Assembly (NCBI GenBank): GCA_032358255.1
Contig: JAULBX010006331.1
Span: 1-64,000, forward strand
Reading direction: 5' to 3'
Length of the DNA stretch: 64,000 nt
Origin: Heterotrichella gracilis
Taxonomy: Eukaryota > Sar > Xanthophyceae > Tribonematales > Xanthonemataceae
The notes below the pieces were generated by a model, which was given only the letters and a program-made list of their open reading frames with translations, searched no databases and was not told the origin of the DNA. Numbering within the stretch: the stretch's first letter is position 1; each line of letters starts with the position of its first letter. Positions 24,201 through 36,500 of the stretch are shown piece by piece. The position numbers and the translations under genes are program-made.

Positions 24201-24731
24201 GCTCCATGCAGGGTATGAATGCATGCTGGGATCTGACACAACCCATGTGCTTTATTGGCTTACGCTAAGCTTAAACTTAAAAAAGCTGTGATGCTTTGTT
24301 GGCAGCAGCTCACCTCTTCAAGGACGTCTGTGTAACAATGCTGATGTCAGAGCCGGTTCTGGTTGGGTTGTGATGCTCTGCAACAATGTCTACTGCAGGG
24401 ATATCTGCGAGCTCTGGGTGGCAGACTTTGGTATTTTTGCTTTGTAGTCCTCGATGGTGGAGCCATCGGTTGGGTGGTGAAGCGTCAACTGATGGCTGTA
24501 GAAACCCCTCTGAGACCTGTGTGCGAGGCATATGTTGGTGTTGCTGTACTGTGATAGCTATTAAAGGAGGTTGGTTTGGGCTGCTTGTGGTGTGAACAAG
24601 ACTGCGTGCAGAGGACAGAAGTTCCCCATGTCAACATGCCAGTACTTAATTAAACTCCTTTGTTATTCAAGGCCTACCTGTATTTGATGAGCCAACGCCC
24701 CAAGCAGCAGAAGGCAAGTAGTCACTAACAT
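21282..24731 (-). CDS. LARGE/B4GAT1-like glycosyltransferase (GT49), secretory pathway
   Basis: A predicted Golgi or secreted glycosyltransferase of family GT49, which in animals adds glucuronic acid to matriglycan-type chains. Eight exons (24731-24678, 24516-24314, 24134-23933, 23365-23276, 23000-22808, 22467-22268, 21924-21697, 21440-21282) give 442 residues. Exon 1 encodes a signal peptide or anchor, MLVTTCLLLLGALAHQIQ. Family blocks in order are DISIVTQTSLKRLDRLGKIC, GVVVASVYVPFVNTT, SAFWYPVNLLRNKALEVVDT, the metal-binding DVD in LVFLMDVDFLP, LMVIPAWELMMDYRKA, and RFEPYVLLAHKHVPWYDERF. FFVHPSAFVLHMPHG is last. Only the GT49 half of animal LARGE is present, with no GT8 half. The exon 2 acceptor was chosen by phase and is the least certain. 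The acceptor substrate is unknown. Confidence 0.85.
21944..21990 (-). repeat. Telomere-like CCCTAAA tract before GT49 exon 7
   Basis: About six degenerate TTTAGGG units lie on the plus strand, which is CCCTAAA in the transcript. They end about 20 bp before the exon 7 acceptor at 21925. Confidence 0.8.
24146..24169 (-). repeat. Telomere-like CCCTAAA tract before GT49 exon 3
   Basis: Three near-perfect TTTAGGG units on the plus strand read as CCCTAAA in the transcript. They sit about 12 bp upstream of the exon 3 acceptor at 24135. Confidence 0.8.
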
Positions 24732-25467
24732 GGCCCAACGCTATCCTCAGACCAGCAGCTGCATGCCCCCGCAATGGTCATGCTACCGTATATTCAGGTG
24801 CTCTGATAATTTGGACCATCCGCCATAGCTTGTGTCACAACACGTTGACATGAGAGTGTGTGCCAACGGAACACAGTGTTTAGGGGACAGTACACCGCAC
24901 ACTCTTCAGGCTCTCAAGTGGAGTGAACATCAGCTGTTGACTTTGTGTTTTTGACTGTTATGACGTCCGCTGGCAGTCAATCTGCAGTGAACTACCAAGT
25001 GGGCGGTGGCTAGTTGGGTGCCCTAATACGATACCAATAGCACGCAAGCCTCTGCCGAAGCAGCAAGCTATCTCCCAGTGCAGAACGTGCGTGCTTAGCT
25101 ACGGCACTATATGCATGCATACGCTCAAGACAACAAGATGACGCCACGGTGCAAAGGGGAACTTCCAGTAACGTTCGAATGCTATCCTGGCAACGTTTCT
25201 AACTAGTCACGCGCACAGACACCGAGCAAAATACTAGAGGCAGTTGTCCCGAGCTTTTCCTTATTTTAAACCATTGTTAACAAGTGACTGCTCCCGCCAT
25301 TCTTGGTTGTAGAACTTATACAAACCGTATATAAGCGCACAACCCACAAACGTGGGTGCCAAACCTCGTTGTTGTGCGCGACGTTGGGTCATACGGCTGT
25401 TGATCCGTCTGTCTTTTGCTACTGCATTCAATTCAGTCGTGGTTGGTCGTGGTGCACCGTAGCACCC
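24732..25467. promoter_or_regulatory. Divergent promoter region GT49 / UCP
   Basis: This 736-bp gap separates opposed start codons. A TATA-like TATATAAG at 25328-25335 lies about 135 bp before the UCP ATG. No gene is seen. Confidence 0.45.
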
Positions 25468-28277
25468 ATGTCGCCTCCACCTTCCTCAGGGAAGCCGTTG
25501 CCTTTCTACGCCATCTTCGCAAGCAGTGCGATTGCTGCTTGCACTGGTGAGGTATGTATGTGTGTTGAAAGTGGTTTAGAGTATGCAGCAAGTGTGGGTT
25601 GGGTTCTACCCACACTGTGGTCTCGCTCTTGCAGGTGACCACCCTGCCCCTAGACACAGCAAAAGTACGGTTGCAACTACAAAAGTCTTCTGCACATCCC
25701 AAGTACAAGTAAGTAGCAATACTTGGGCTTGTCACCGAACTTTCGTAGTTGTTTGGCAACTGCCCAGCACTGAACTTTGAGTGCTCAGCCCTGATCTGCA
25801 AGTCTGCCCTGCATAACCCTACTAGCAAGCTCACTCACTCCTTGTTCCAGGGGCCTGTTCGGTACAGTTGTGACTGTTGCCAAAGAGGAAGGGGCTGCTT
25901 CCCTCTGGAAGGGCTTGGAACCAGGTGAGCCACCAACACTTAGTCACCACACTGTCCCTCCAACCCAGATACCATGTATGTCAGCCATTGCGGTACTACA
26001 CCAACTTGGCCAGCTTTTTCTCCTCGCTGCCTGCGCGCCTGACTGGAGGTTTGGGCTTGCGCGTAGGTCTGCACAGACAATGCCTCTTTGGCGGCCTGCG
26101 GATTGGCCTGTATGAGCCAGTCAAGAACCTGTATGTTGGCAAAGACTTCAAGGGGGAGGTGCCACTGCACCTCAAGATCGCCGCTGGGCTGACAACTGGG
26201 GCTGTGGGGATCATGGTCGCCAGTCCCACCGACCTGGTCAAGGTAACTGACACACCAAAACACTTCTGACTCAACTATGCCCAGGCACGCCACAGCATGT
26301 GCGCCAGATCAGTGCGCCGTGGCAGATGTTGCTTGACCGCCAAGCCGCCATTAATTTGGTCCTGTTTTTTTAGCCTATCTGTACCAACGCTTCCTGGCCC
26401 AAACACCCCAAGTTTCTGGAGCCGGACAAACCCTGGAGTGCCCACATCAAACCCAGTCCCAGGGGCTCAAACCTGGTTGCAGGTCCGGATGCAAACAGAG
26501 GGCAAGCTGCCGCCCGGCGTGCCCAAGAAGTACCCCAGTGCCTTTGCTGCATACGGCATCATCGCCAGGTAGGGGCACGTGTGGCATACAAGGGATGCGG
26601 GTGGGCCGCAAGTTGAATCTGCTACCTGTATCAATTGCTATTGCGTTGCTGGGTTCCATGAGTGTGGAAGCCTGGAGGCCATGTGGAATTGTGCATGTAA
26701 TGCAAAATGTTTTGGCAAAATGTGACGAGCTCAGAATGGCGTTTGGCATTGCAGGGAGGAGGGCATTGCGGGGCTGTGGAGGGGCGTTGGACCAAACATC
26801 GGCCGGAATGCTATAGTGAATGCAGCGGAGTTGGCCACATATGATCAGGTAATGGTTCACTGCAGCTACAGCGACTTTGCAACCTGAGGGGCTAATCAAC
26901 AGTTGTGCACAGCCAAGAATGCATGCGCAGACCTATTGATGCACTTTGAAATGTGCTCTCTAATGTACCTTGTGGTATGTACCTTGGCCGATCCATTGGC
27001 GGGTGCCACTGTCATTTATTTGACCATGGTGTGCCTAAGGGTCGAGGAGAATCAGAATGAAACCTGACAGAAAATAAAATAAATTCACTATACATTTATC
27101 CGCAAAAAGTTATTAAAAAGAGATTTGTCACCTTCAACCAAGATTTTAAATCCCTAAAACCGCACTCCCATGCCTGCAGATCAAGGAGTCTCTCCTTGCA
27201 ACTGGTTTCTTCAAGGACAACGTGGTCACGCACATTGTGGCTGGCCTGGGTGCAGGATTCTGTGCGGTGTGCGTGGGGTCACCCGTGGATGTGGTCAAGT
27301 CGCGCATGATGGGTACGCGGCAAATGGTGCATGTCATGTCCCGATAATTCTGCGCTGTGATGTTGTAGGAAAAATGCGCTGAGGTTTTCCAGTAGCAGTT
27401 TTGGTGCTCTGGGAGCACATCCACACTGCATATTTGGCAAGGAGTGTGTAAATGGACTTGTGAAGCTGAGTTGGATCCCTAAACGTGACTGGAAAAATTA
27501 TCAATTGTCACTGTCTTGTGTTGCTTGGCAAGGGACAATAGTTTGTTAAGCCAAGGTGGCCAGCTAAGCAATTAAATTATCAAAGACAATTTCATCATCG
27601 AGAATTTAGGGGTCCATTATTTAGGCACCAACCACCGTACTGTGTACCCCATAATCGTATCAATAAATCACACGGCAGCACATTTGTGTACCCCATAATC
27701 GTATCAATAAATCACACGGCAGCACATTTGTTGGCATGTGCACAGAAAGCAAGGCTTGTACAATGTACCAAATTTTTTGTGATGCAGCTGTTTTGTTCTC
27801 TGGCAGGTGATACAACTGGCCAATACCGTGGCATGTTGGATTGCTTCGTGAAGACCGGCAGCAAGGATGGCATCCTTGCTTTCTACAACGGCTTCATCCC
27901 CAACTTTGCCCGCTTGGGGTCATGGAATGTGGTGATGTTCCTGACCTTGGAACAGGTGGGTGATCCAGTCGTGCACTGTAGTATCATCCCTCTGTGCAGG
28001 ATGTGGTGCGGCATGCACCCAGGATCACACCATATGCAGGGCTGGGTGGAGCTTGTCTTGTCTTGAGACAATTATTCTGAAATGCTTTCCAGCACGAAGC
28101 ATTTCAGAATACCATGCATGTGGCATCTGTCACCTGCCAAATAGATTGAGCATGTGCTGAAAAATTTGTACCAAATGCACATGTTTGCACAATGGTGAAG
28201 TGAAGCAAAATTGACAATAAGTGCATAAGCCATGTTCTTACGTGCAGGCGAAGAAGCTGTTTACTCCAAAGGACTGA
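25468..28277 (+). CDS. UCP: Mitochondrial uncoupling protein (UCP/PUMP), SLC25 family
   Basis: An inner-membrane carrier of the SLC25 family. Plant UCP/PUMP proteins dissipate the proton gradient or exchange C4 metabolites. Nine exons (25468-25551, 25635-25708, 25851-25924, 26067-26242, 26483-26568, 26755-26848, 27180-27312, 27807-27955, 28248-28277) give 299 residues, the normal carrier length. The three repeats carry the signature PxDxx[24 protein letters not shown] and [11 protein letters not shown]. Plant-UCP-specific blocks include [39 protein letters not shown], and [18 protein letters not shown]. There is no presequence, as expected for carriers. The last exon has only ten codons including the stop. 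Confidence 0.96.
27641..27728. repeat. Perfect 44-bp tandem duplication in UCP intron 7
   Basis: Two identical 44-bp copies (27641-27684 and 27685-27728) lie head to tail, each starting TGTGTACCCCATAATCGTAT. Perfect identity in non-coding DNA implies a recent event. The repeat lies 79 bp before the exon 8 start. Confidence 0.95.
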
Positions 28278-29537
28278 TGCCGCCATGCAAGTTGCAACTT
28301 TGGAGTTGGTTTGGCATTTCCAAACTTGATTTGACACGTCTGTCTGACTCAGCAGTGTTCCATCACGCACCATTCATTCTAGCCGACGAGGCCCAGTGAT
28401 GTGGTAGCAAACATGGCGTGCCAGTATCTCCCTTCTTGACACCATGTTATTTGCCACATTTGGTCAAAGACAGGATATATGTTTCACGGCGACCGGTATC
28501 GCAATCTGTCCTGCCTTGATAAGTAAGGCAATAGGAGTTTGCTCTTGCATGCGCATGCGGGGCAGGGATAGATCTTGGCTGGGTTGGCCACAAGTAAGGC
28601 GCACTTTTTACTGAGACAGGAAGTTTTAAGTGAGACAGCTATGAACGCCGTTCATGCAATTGCTTAATTCTTTGAACCCAGGTTATATTTAGATAGGATA
28701 TATTATATTGCAGCCCATCAGGGGACGATCATCATTCATAGCTGCACCTGATGAGACATCGCAATTTGAAGGCGATGCAAACGCATCTGATGTAAAATCA
28801 ACTTGAAGTGCAATTGCCAGTCTTGAGACAACCAAGGGCTTTCAAATATTTGCCAGCTGCAACTGCTGGTCCAGGCGCAGCGCCTGCTGTACTGCCAGTT
28901 TACAACTGAGTTTACCAGTATATAAAGTTATGCAGCCTTGCCAACCATTGCCACAATGGCAGTCCAAGGTGGGCTATAGCTGGCGCAATCATTGGACGGA
29001 CCATGTAAGGTGACACCTGTAACAATCCATCTCTACACGGGTTGCAACCCCAGGTGCCGTACGGCATTTTGGCAACAGTTACATAGCGTAATTTGCTGCA
29101 AGGTTGCAGAGTAAATTTAAGATTGTGCAGCACTTAGGAGGAGATACATCTAGTATACTTCTAGAATAGTAACGAGGTGAATGAAACATTGCACATCAAA
29201 ATCAGGATTATATCAGCAGAATAATAAATGGACTTGCACAGCAAAGTGTTAGTTGTAACCCTCTTGAAATCAATACAGAAATGGGACACTCACACTGCAC
29301 CATAAGGGAATTTTGCCGGATATTGTTTGGTGGCAACCTGACCCGAGTAATGCGTCATAGCTGAGGTACGAACGATCCCCTACTAGGAACTTAATTAGCA
29401 AACATGGAAACAAATACATAGCAGCATTACTGAAAAGACCAGCATAATTATGACGGTCACCCTCCAAATGCCCCCTGAATCTCTCAAATGAACACCCCTT
29501 CCCCTGCCCTTTCAAAAACCCCAATCCCATGCGGCAT
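28278..29537. other. Convergent intergenic region UCP / amylase, no gene seen
   Basis: This 1.26-kb gap lies between facing 3' ends. It is AT-richer than the genes and has no coding frame of note. TGTAA-like motifs are present, but none could be assigned securely. Confidence 0.45.
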
Positions 29538-32500
29538 CTAGCTTGACTTCTCCCATATTGCCCAGTCCGTCCCGCTCAATGCCCTGACCCAGCCCTCGTC
29601 CTTGTTTGGCTTGTAGTTGCCCATGTCGTAGCGAGGGCCCAGCTTGATGGTCAGACTGCAGGCACAGCACAACGTTCAGACCACCTGCCAATGGCAGCAA
29701 ACAGGCAACAGACAGCACTGTACACAGTCACCCACAGTCATGCGGCAGCATGCCATACTCTGTGCAAAGGTTGAATGCCATTGCAGCTCTGGTGTCGTAG
29801 AAGAAATCCTAACAGCTTACTTTACTTTGATAAGTTCCATACGTTTAGAATTTTTTTATGAATGACACTATTTTACATTAAAAACTAAGATTAAAATATA
29901 TACATTAATCATATTTCAGCAGCCTCACCTGTCGTTGATGCGTGCCACATACATGTCCCCCTCAGCCACCAGGATCTCCATCTTGCTGTCAGCCTTGATG
30001 CCATGCTTGCGGCGCAGGGCAAGCAGCGCCTGGAGGTGGTCGGCCAGCTTCCAGTCAAACACATGCTCCCACAGGATGGATGGCACACCCGGGTGCGTCA
30101 GGATGTAGGCGTAGCCCAGGCCCACGTGCTCGTTGGGGAATGGCCAGTGCCCTTGGGAAGAGCCTGAAGGAAACACACAGAGGTTGAGGGAGGGTGACAC
30201 ACAGGACAACACGGTACGCCATACACATGCCTGCTAGCTCCCTATGCGCTACACAGACCATCGTTCGTCCTCCCAGCATGTATGCTTCGAGTGTCCAGGC
30301 TTTGCCGTAAACCCTACTCCCTGCACCCACCTGTGTCGTGGTTGTCCACGAAGGTGACTGCCCGCGAGGGCATCTTGCCCAGCAGCCCCGGCGCCTTGCC
30401 ACCCACGCTCAGTCGGTCATACTGGCAGTTCTTGACCGCCTCCTGCAGGATGCCCTTGGTGGGGAAGTCAAAGGCAAAGGCATGGCCTCCGGCGCCCTGC
30501 ACCCACTCGTTCAGGGTGTGCTGCGGGTGGCCCTGGTCGTAGCCAAGCTGCTCGCCCTCCCAGCTGCAGAACAAAGGGCGAGGTTTTGTAAGCAGGGTGC
30601 ATGGATTGACGGGGGCACAGGTAGGCTCTGGCGTTTCATCAGTCAGCCGGTGCATGTCGTCATCCACTCATGCAACAGCCATTGCAGACTATCCAAGGGT
30701 TTCAAAACGTCCCAAAACTCACTTGAGATCCGTCCAGTACTCTCCCACGTGGAACACCCCTGGGCCGATGGAGTTCTCGATGTACAGCTTGACAAACTCG
30801 GGTGCATAGCCCTTGACGTAGTCAAAGCGCCAGCCCTGGAAGCCAATCTCGGTGTGCAGCCAGGTGAGCCAGTCAGACAGGCCGCGCTGCACAGCCTCGT
30901 TGGTGTGGTCAAGGTCTGTGGCCACATGATAGGAGCAAGTCAGTGGGGCCTTCAAGGAGGGGCCTTTCAAGTTGGAAATTTCATGATGGGTGGCATAGCC
31001 AAGGGGTGACACCAGCATCCCCAGTGCGAAACTCTCCAGGCTGCTTTCCCGACCACGAATCACACCCCTAATGAGAGCCAGTACAGAGCACATGCACTTG
31101 AAACACGCAAACGCACCCAACATGCACCACGTGTGAGAAAGCCTCCCCACAGAGATATGCTTTCCAAAGGCAGGCTGCAGCAAGACGTCGGTGCAATAAA
31201 TCACTATCTGCCCTTTAGCCTGGATGCAAGAATTCAATGCCCATGGGGTTACTCAGGTGCCCACCTGGTGCAGGGCCATAATCTTCACCGGTGTCGTGCT
31301 CCCCCTGACCACCGAATTCGTGGTCCCCCTTTGTGATTGCCCAGGGACCCCAGTCAATGCGCTCCCCAGGATGATCCTCATTGTCACTGTAGGGCAGGAA
31401 AAATCTGGTGTGAGAACGAGAATTGTGCCCATTATTGCAACTCCACTATACAGCCGCATATTCGCAAAGTCACTTGGTAGTGACCCACTGTCCACAGCCA
31501 ATGGCCAATGATGTTAATATTTCATTCATTTTGGTTATTGGCACTCAGACCTTCACCCAGCAACATGTCGCAGCAGTTGTTGCATTTGGGGAGCAAATAT
31601 TTCTTGTCATTCCAGGGTTCAATGCGCATGAGCCACTCAGTGATTGATATGCATGGCAAGCGCATCACACATACTGCAATGCATTCTGCAGGAGTGGGGG
31701 ACTCACGTGTAGTTGTTCCACTTGCCGTCGCTGCTCTTCTCGCCTGCCGAGCGGTGGTTGATCACAATGTCCCCCACGGGCAGGATGCCGGCCTCCAGGA
31801 GGGACTTGTTGAGCTCGATCAGCTCCTCCTTGCTGCCGTAGAAGGTGTCCAGGGCGTAGAGCTCGCTGGGCAGGTAGCCCTCCTGGGACACTGACTGGCT
31901 GGGGGGGGGCAGCCAGATGTGGGTCGCGCCCAGTGCCTGGAACAAAAGGCGGGATATTTTAGAGGGAGGCATATGCAAGTTTGTAAATTGCACCACATGA
32001 ATGCGCACTTGGAGGGCTTGTGGCAGATGTGAAGCTTGAGCCATCAAGGTTGTGCAGCCAAGGTGGGTGCAAGGTGCAAGTGCGCACCTTGATGTCGGGG
32101 ACCTTTTCCTTGATGGTGTTGTACCAGCCTCCTGCCTTGGCACTGGACCAGCCAAACCCTGCGTAGCATGGTATGGGTGAGTGACAGGGTCGCCAAGAGT
32201 GGGCATGCCGTTGGAGGGTGACTAAACAACGGGTAATGTGAGTGCATGCCAACGGAGGTCTTCAACTATCGATGTGACCCACCACAACAGCAGTGACCGC
32301 CGTGGCTTGTGGGTTGAATCGTACAGCGCCCACATACCCTACTATGGACGAGGTTTCAGTGGTCGTCGAGTGCACGCAAGTGTCCCCAGGTCCTTATCAC
32401 CCGGTGGCTATTCACCTCTTGAGGTGAAAATGGGCAGGGCTATGAACAGCAGGTTTCAAACTACGCCTCCTCACTTGGAATACTTATGCTATATGCGCGT

Positions 32501-32954
32501 GCCCCGGTCTTGCAACCCACTTTTGGACAGATCTCGACGTGGGTGCCACAGAAGCCAGCCTGGCAACTTACTACATAATCTAAATGTGCACCCCTGCCCA
32601 CCACCCCATGTGGTTATGAACACCACTTCCAACTCGTCAAAGAGATCAGACCCAACCCAAGCCCGAGTTACCTTGCAGCAAGACGGTGTCTTCCACGTCG
32701 GGGTTGGGGATGGGGATCCCCTTCCAAGTGGACTCGCTCTCAGACTGCTTCATGGAGTCGACCTCGGTGTCCGGGGGTGCCTCCACAGCGGCAACCACCT
32801 TGCGAGAGGAGAGGGCACGTACCGAGGCTGGGGACCGGGCGGACGGCCTGGTCACGCGCCCACCAGTATGCCTGGAGGGGGTTGCGGGGTTGCGAGACCC
32901 CAGGTGGCAGGGTTGCAGTGCCAGGGTCAGGGGACGGGACATACGGGTCTGCAT
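29538..32954 (-). CDS. Plastid-type alpha-amylase (GH13, AMY3-like catalytic domain)
   Basis: An endo-alpha-1,4-glucanase for starch breakdown, predicted plastidic. Eight exons (32954-32672, 32158-32088, 31936-31707, 31386-31265, 30915-30723, 30563-30331, 30163-29929, 29655-29538) give 494 residues. The N-terminal about 50 residues are Arg/Ser/Thr-rich, like a transit peptide. The GH13 conserved regions are present: GDIVINHR (region I), GWRFDYVKGYAPEF with the nucleophile Asp, VGEYW with the acid/base Glu, and FVDNHDTG with the third catalytic Asp. TKGILQEAVKNCQYDRLS and QGHWPFPNEHVGLGYAYILT match plant amylases. The C-terminal sheet domain ends SGTDWAIWEKSS. Arabidopsis AMY3 carries N-terminal CBM45 domains; they are absent here. 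An in-frame Met at 32942 is an alternative start. Confidence 0.94.
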
Positions 32955-33573
32955 TGGAGCAAACTAGTTGGCGTAGTGGCCCTACTGGAGACGTTTTTGG
33001 GGTTGAACGGGCAAGTGCACGGTTTGGTGTGCAAGAGTTGCTGTAGGGTGGGGTGGGGTGATTTATGGAGGTGGGTGTACGTGCAGTCGTATAAAAGGAC
33101 CCGATTGAAAGCACAGATCGCGTGGAACCATAGTAGGTGTGAAGGTCGCAGCTTTAAACCCTTGAAAGTCTCAGCTTCTGGTTGGAGCCTTTACTTTTGT
33201 GTTCCAAATCTGCGGCAGCGAGCATGCACCTGCGCACAAAAGATATAGTACTACAGTAAAAGCGGGGAGTAAATTTTTATATGCATGCATTGTGCTGCCT
33301 TTCGTTTGGGTATGCAAGCCTTTGCCCCGAGGCATGTTCAAGCAACCCAGGATTAGAACGTGACCCACCTCCCCATACTCTCTGACATGGCCTTTGCAGA
33401 TAGGCGTGTGCATTCCCCACTTGCGATTGCGCCACTGGAGGTGGCCACTGCACAAGAACTCCTTGCGATTATTTTCGCTGCAACCTAACCATGGCCACAC
33501 CAGTATGCACTTTTAGCTGACCAGTAATCACAGGAACCAGGTGCTATCCACGGTTGGCTTGGCTGTGGGCAGC
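32955..33573. promoter_or_regulatory. Divergent promoter region amylase / RING membrane protein
   Basis: This 619-bp gap separates opposed starts. A TATAAAAG at 33090-33097 is oriented toward the RING gene but lies about 480 bp from its ATG, so either a long 5' UTR or a missed 5' exon is possible. No coding signal is seen. Confidence 0.4.
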
Positions 33574-36500
33574 ATGACAAATATAGGCCTGGTGCTTGGC
33601 GCGCTGCTCTATGTGTCCAGCGCGTGTGCAAACCTCCACCCAGTCACGGTAGCCCACCAAAACCCAGAAACAGAAACCTGTATCGCGCTGGAATTGCGGC
33701 GCAGCCTGCAGCAGCGGGATGGTGGCGTGCCTGTGGTCATGGCGGTGCGGGTGTCGCAGCATGCATGCCCAGACCACGTCCCGCTGTGGTAAGTCTTAAG
33801 ACAAGGCCTAGGCTGGGCCTGCTGTTGATCAAACAGACCTAGTTCCGTGGTGTGTGGTTCTGATAAAACCCTCTGTATGTGAGCCTCCAGCACTCACAAG
33901 CTTGACAGCAGGGTCTTGTTTGGCCACGAGGGACCCTCATGCACACCCCATGCTTACTGGCTCACCCTGCAGGGTGACAAACGAGGAGGGTTGGCCTGTA
34001 CCAACCTCGTCAGTAGAGGTACAGCAAGCAAGCAACTGCAGCGTTGTGCTTGGGGCCGGCAGCAGGAGTGGGGGGCAACCTCTGCTGCTGCACCTGCAAG
34101 GCCAGTGCCTGGACGGGGCAGAGGTTCTGGTAAGGACAGAGGATGAATTGCAGGGAATCGGATTGCCGGGAGACTCAGTAGAGCACTTTGCCATTCTCAG
34201 CCTTGGGTGCACTGAAGCATTGCTGTATTTGATACCCCTTAGGGCGGGAGCTATGCGGACACGGTCCTGCACCTCTATAAAAATATGGATAGCACCAGCG
34301 CTTGACAGACAGACAATTTTTCACAATCACAAGCGCTACAAGCCAGCACCAAAAACAGCCCTGTCCCTGCAACCCAAGACCACCTCCTCTCAATTTCACA
34401 GGTCGACTACGCCACGCCCCCTAGCAAGGCCCCCCGCAGGCTGACGCTTGATGGCGCGCCTGCCCCCTTGTACCAACCCCCTGCACCCGCACCAAGCCCC
34501 TCTGGCTCCAACTCCTCCAACAACTACACCTGCTGCTGCCTCAGCTCGTCACAGGTGGGGCAGCAGGCTACCGTATAAACCCTACTAGGGTTGAGGTTTC
34601 AATCCTTGGACCGTAGGGCTAGGGTTGAAGTTCCAGCGTGAATGTATACCCCAGCCTTTGCCTCCCCCTGGTCCCTCCGCTCAGCCTGCCCCTCCACCAC
34701 CACCCCGCGCCATGCCAGCCCAGCCTATCAGTTCCCGCCGCACTCGCCCCCGCATTACCACCGCCAGCTCGTTCTTTGCTCCCCGCGATTCTTACACTGA
34801 CAGACATTAATCGGGGCTATGCTTCGGGGCTATGCCCTTGTTTTGCACTCCATGTTCCACTGGTTGCTGCCCGGCTTGTCTGTGTTTTTCAACATTGCTG
34901 GCTGTGGTGTGCTGCCGTGTGTGGAGGCGTATTGTTTCTTCCTTTCTTACGTTTGCTGCATGTCCTCCTATTGCCGACAAGCGCATAGCATTGTTTGCAC
35001 AATATGGCTCAAGCTAGTGTACCCAGCAGAATCATTCACTTGCAAAGCAGCGCTTGTTGCTTCCCGTCGTCACACTGCACCATGTACGCCATCCCATGGC
35101 GCACACCCATGGCGCACGGGGACAACCCTCCGCAACCACCCGCCACATCCACCTACCACTCCACCAACTTTTGTGCCCTTTCCAGGACTCGTGCCGCTGC
35201 TGCGAAGCCAGTGGCGGCTGCTGCGCTGTGGGGTGCGGCGGCCTGACCTGCAACGCAGCCACCTTTGCCTTTGTCATGCTGGCGGTGCTGGCACTGGCGG
35301 CCATATTCAGCATCGCAGCAATTTGTGCCCTCAGGCAAGTCCAGAGTTTACCCATAGGGGTTGAAAGGTGTACCTGGCGCTGGCTTTCGAGTTTTTTCAT
35401 CCCCCATTATTTTTTTTAACTGGGTGATGAAAAAACAATTGTCGTTAATTGATGCGCCATTGCGATGGTCACTTGGCATCTATCCATTGCATTGAATTCC
35501 GTCGAGGCGCAGGGTGCTGAGCCCCTGTTACGCGCCTGTGCAGGTGTTTGCTGGTTGGCAACACGCGCACCCGGATCATCAGGGTGCCCGTCCTGTCGCA
35601 ATCCATCGGTAAGTGAGCGTCTTGTTCCGCCGTGGTCCTGCATAGGCACAGCCAATGACAATGCACATCGGGCTTGCCCAGTGACGGGGCCTGGCCCATG
35701 CATACACAGCCCGCAACAGTGCACAGCTTTGCAGTGGTCATTCAGCATGTCATTGCCTCAAAGTATCAATGCGTATCAGTCACATGACCAACAGGAGCCC
35801 TGTGCCCTCATATCAACCCAACCGGGCCAGTGCCCAGAAATCTGCAGCCAAGATGTTACTGGTCTGAACCACAATGCAAGGCCAAGGTGCTCGTATGGGC
35901 CAGTATGGGTAACATAGTGGCGCAAATTGAACTGTAAGCTTTCAAATTAGAGCTGGTCTTGGGCTGCAGATTTTGACCGGCGCTACGAGCTGCTGATGGA
36001 GCGCGTGCAGAAGCCAGACCCTAGCGAACCCTACGTGGCGCTGGAGTGCCCCATCTGCATGGAGACCATTGAGCAGGCATCGGAGTGGCTGACCTTTGGC
36101 TGCAAGCACGGCACATGCGCAGCATGCTTCCACACGCTGGCGTACCGCGCGCAGGCCATGACCTGCCCGCTGTGCCGCATGCGCCTACTCCCCCCTACCG
36201 AGGTGAGTCAGGCGGTGGGTGGAATATGGGATGTGAAAATGCATGCGGTGGGCCATGCACATGCAGCACTTCATTGCATGCGATGTGCATCCTGCTGCAC
36301 AGCTGGTTTGCCACAGCCGAGTGGAGTGTGCTCCACGGCTGTTGATCAGCACACTGCTGATCAGCGCACTGCTGCACGCCTGCCCCCTTCTAACAACCTC
36401 CCACAGCTGTGCACGCATGGTACACCTCACCTCCCTCCCTATTTTGTCAACCGCCTACCACCCCAACCCACCCTCCCCAACCCCCATAAACGCCACCCAT

